Shown here: positions 4,730 to 5,965 of the stretch, one piece after another
How positions within the stretch are numbered: position 1 is the first letter of the stretch
How the letters are laid out: each line of letters starts with the position of its first letter
Assembly: GCA_904502265.1 (NCBI GenBank)
Contig: CAJGDT010000104.1
Location: 1 to 5,965, forward strand
Length of the DNA: 5,965 bases
Source: an uncultured Barnesiella sp.
GTDB lineage: Bacteria > Bacteroidota > Bacteroidia > Bacteroidales > Barnesiellaceae_A
Reading direction: 5' to 3'
The notes under the pieces: generated by a model
What the model saw: only the letters and a program-made list of their open reading frames with translations
Databases searched by the model: none
What the model was told of the DNA's origin: nothing
Program-made: the position numbers and the translations under genes

Positions 4730-5965
4730 ATGAAAAAAATTTTACTTTTCTTCTGTGCCATGTTTGCACTCAGTGCTATGGCATTGACTTACAACGTTAC
4801 AGTTCCTGCCGGAACTAATGCCTGCTACATTGCCGGCGAAATGAATGGTTGGTCGCAGCAAGAGATGACTAAGGTCGACGCCACTCACTACACTATCGAC
4901 ATTGCCGGTGCCAACGAATCGCAAGGCTACAAGTACTGCAGCGGCCCCGGATGGGACTATGTTGAGAAAGATGCCAACGGTGGCGAGTTGAGCAACCGCA
5001 TCTACAGCGCCAACGACGTAGTTGCCAAGTGGAATAAGGTATATCAACCCAGTGCTCCCGTTGAGAAACCCGAGGGCAACATCACTATCTACCTCGAGAA
5101 GGCTTCGGCTTACGCTACTACCTACCTCTATGCTTGGGAAGGTGCCGACCTTGGCTCTTGGCCCGGTATGGCTATGAGCGAGACCGAGACTGTTAACAAT
5201 GTTGAGTATCTCAAGCACACTTTCGTAGCTCCCGAGAAGGCTATCAACATCATCTTCAACGACAATGGTGGCAACCAGACCAACGATATCACCGGTGTAA
5301 CCAAGACTACTTACTACCGACTCAACAGCACATCTGGTCGCACAGATGTTACTATCATTAATGCAGGAGAGGTAGTCGAGCCCGAAATTCCCGGCACACT
5401 TACCTATAACGTTACTGTGCCTGCAGGCACTCCCGCCTGCTATATCGTGGGTGAATTTAACGGTTGGGATGCCGGCAACGCCACTCAAATGACTATGGTA
5501 GACGATACTCACTACACAGTATCTCTCAACAATGTTACTAAATCAATGCAATACAAGTATATCTGCGGTCCTTCATGGGATTATGTAGAGATGCACGCCG
5601 ATGGTACTTCCGATGTTCAAAACCGTACTTGGAGCGACAACGATGTTGTGGCTGCATGGAAGGCTATTGCAGATGCTCCCGATGTACCACAAGATCCCGA
5701 AACACTCATTTACAATGTAACAGTTCCTGCCGGTACTCCTGCTTGCTACATCGCCGGAGAAATGACAGGCTGGTCATTCATTCCCATGAGCCAAGTAGAC
5801 GAAACTCACTACACACTCACACTCATGGGTGTAACTCGTGCCATGAAGTACAAATATACTTGTGGAAATGAAGGGGCCTACGTAGAGGTACATGCCGATG
5901 GCAACGCTGTTGCCGACCGCACAGATCACGAAAATGATGTAGTTGAGGCATGGAAAGCTATCCCC
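4730..5965 (+). CDS. Secreted multi-domain starch/glycogen-binding-like protein, 3'-truncated by the window edge
   Basis: An open frame from the ATG at 4730 to the window end, 412 residues with no stop. Residues 1-18 form a Sec signal peptide (MKKILLFFC..., likely cleaved after SAMA), and no lipobox Cys follows, so it is secreted rather than lipidated. Domains: A1 (20-104), B (about 117-212), A2 (225-313), A3 (327-412+). The A domains share YNVTVPAGT-ACYI-GE, a GW, HYT, YKY, DYVE or AYVE, and DVV-W. They resemble the early-Set/CBM20-CBM48-like glucan-binding fold. B has YAWEG and SWPGMAM, resembling CBM26 starch modules. Conserved Trp residues (41, 75, 246, 283, 348; 136 and 144 in B) are plausible sugar platforms. 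Pro/Glu-rich linkers (PSAPVEKPEG, VVEPEIPGT, APDVPQDPE) separate the modules. The downstream part could be an alpha-amylase domain, more binding modules or a sorting tail. The start follows AGGGAAT, a weak ribosome site. A LacI-type operator lies upstream. Confidence 0.85.
   Translation, partial: MKKILLFFCAMFALSAMALTYNVTVPAGTNACYIAGEMNGWSQQEMTKVDATHYTIDIAGANESQGYKYCSGPGWDYVEKDANGGELSNRIYSANDVVAKWNKVYQPSAPVEKPEGNITIYLEKASAYATTYLYAWEGADLGSWPGMAMSETETVNNVEYLKHTFVAPEKAINIIFNDNGGNQTNDITGVTKTTYYRLNSTSGRTDVTIINAGEVVEPEIPGTLTYNVTVPAGTPACYIVGEFNGWDAGNATQMTMVDDTHYTVSLNNVTKSMQYKYICGPSWDYVEMHADGTSDVQNRTWSDNDVVAAWKAIADAPDVPQDPETLIYNVTVPAGTPACYIAGEMTGWSFIPMSQVDETHYTLTLMGVTRAMKYKYTCGNEGAYVEVHADGNAVADRTDHENDVVEAWKAIP
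4787..5041 (+). repeat. Carbohydrate-binding-like module A1
   Basis: Residues 20-104 of the secreted protein, first of three homologous modules. Landmarks are TYNVTVPAGT, ACYIAGEMNGW (Trp41), HYTIDI, YKYCSGPGWDYVE (Trp75) and NDVVAKW. Its second Cys (Cys70) directly follows YKY, one position earlier than in A2 and A3. It is followed by a Pro-rich linker and the unrelated B module. Confidence 0.85.
5078..5365 (+). other. CBM26-like starch-binding module B
   Basis: Residues about 117-212, inserted between A1 and A2. It begins ITIYLEKAS and has YLYAWEG (Trp136), GSWPGMAM (Trp144), FVAPEKAINIIFND and GNQTNDI. This is the layout of CBM26/CBM25-type starch modules: an aromatic strand, WPG, a hydrophobic INIIFND strand, and a Q-T loop. 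It contains no Cys, unlike the A modules. The family assignment rests on motif recall, not on a search. Confidence 0.65.
5402..5668 (+). repeat. Carbohydrate-binding-like module A2
   Basis: Residues 225-313. TYNVTVPAGT, ACYIVGEFNGW (Trp246), HYTVSL, YKYICGPSWDYVE (Trp283) and NDVVAAW align with A1. Both aromatic platform candidates are kept. The DNA differs from A1 at many synonymous sites, so the duplication is old. Confidence 0.85.
5708..5965 (+). repeat. Carbohydrate-binding-like module A3, reaching the window edge
   Basis: Residues 327-412. IYNVTVPAGT, ACYIAGEMTGW (Trp348), HYTLTL, YKYTCGNEGAYVE and NDVVEAW align with A1 and A2. The position of Trp75/Trp283 is Gly382 here, so the second aromatic platform is lost. 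The module spacing from A2 is 102 residues. It is essentially complete at the window end. Confidence 0.85.

Noticed and set aside
4742..5512. 256-residue open frame on the minus strand
   Set aside because: It is antisense to the secreted carbohydrate-binding gene, whose frame has a signal peptide and three homologous modules. The minus frame owes its length to the biased codons of the real gene.
4787..5965. Repeats considered as recent tandem DNA duplication or a mobile element
   Set aside because: The modules are similar in protein but differ at many synonymous sites, and an unrelated module separates A1 from A2, so they are old domain repeats. No transposase, terminal repeats or CRISPR-like spacing is seen anywhere in the window.

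Overview
The window looks like a chromosomal segment of a Bacteroidales bacterium (Bacteroidota). It has two TAnnTTTG boxes of the Bacteroidota housekeeping promoter type, no clear Shine-Dalgarno sites before most starts, a large-subunit methylmalonyl-CoA mutase as in propionate-forming gut Bacteroidales, and a secreted protein built from repeated starch/glycogen-binding-like modules. The genus cannot be fixed from the sequence. All credible genes are on the + strand.

Layout: (1) 1-1341 is the 3' part of mutB, the large subunit of methylmalonyl-CoA mutase, cut by the left edge and closed by a strong hairpin terminator at 1364-1399. (2) 1400-1769 is an AT-rich gap with no convincing gene. (3) 1782-4525 is a compact three-gene run with gaps of 15 and 32 bases: a predicted lipoprotein with a BamE/SmpA-like C-terminal module, murB (peptidoglycan precursor synthesis), and a PhnP-like metallo-beta-lactamase-fold hydrolase. 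A TAnnTTTG box ends only 4 bases before the first ATG, so this mRNA may be leaderless. (4) 4526-4729 is a regulatory gap with a perfect 14-bp LacI/GalR-type palindrome, a TAnnTTTG box, a 10-bp tandem repeat and a stem-loop at the predicted 5' end of the mRNA. (5) 4730 to the right edge is an open reading frame with a signal peptide and at least four beta-sandwich carbohydrate-binding-like domains in the order A-B-A-A. It runs off the window, so any catalytic domain is out of view.

How the parts relate: the central run is probably one operon for envelope housekeeping. The last gene appears to be a separately regulated secreted glucan-binding protein or the N-terminus of a modular amylase; the LacI-type operator fits sugar control. 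mutB and the last gene share a codon style rich in AAC, GAG and CGT/CGC, consistent with high expression, whereas the central operon uses more ATA, CTA and CGA. The most interesting part is 4560-5965. The rest is ordinary core genome, and no undescribed defence or mobile system is visible.
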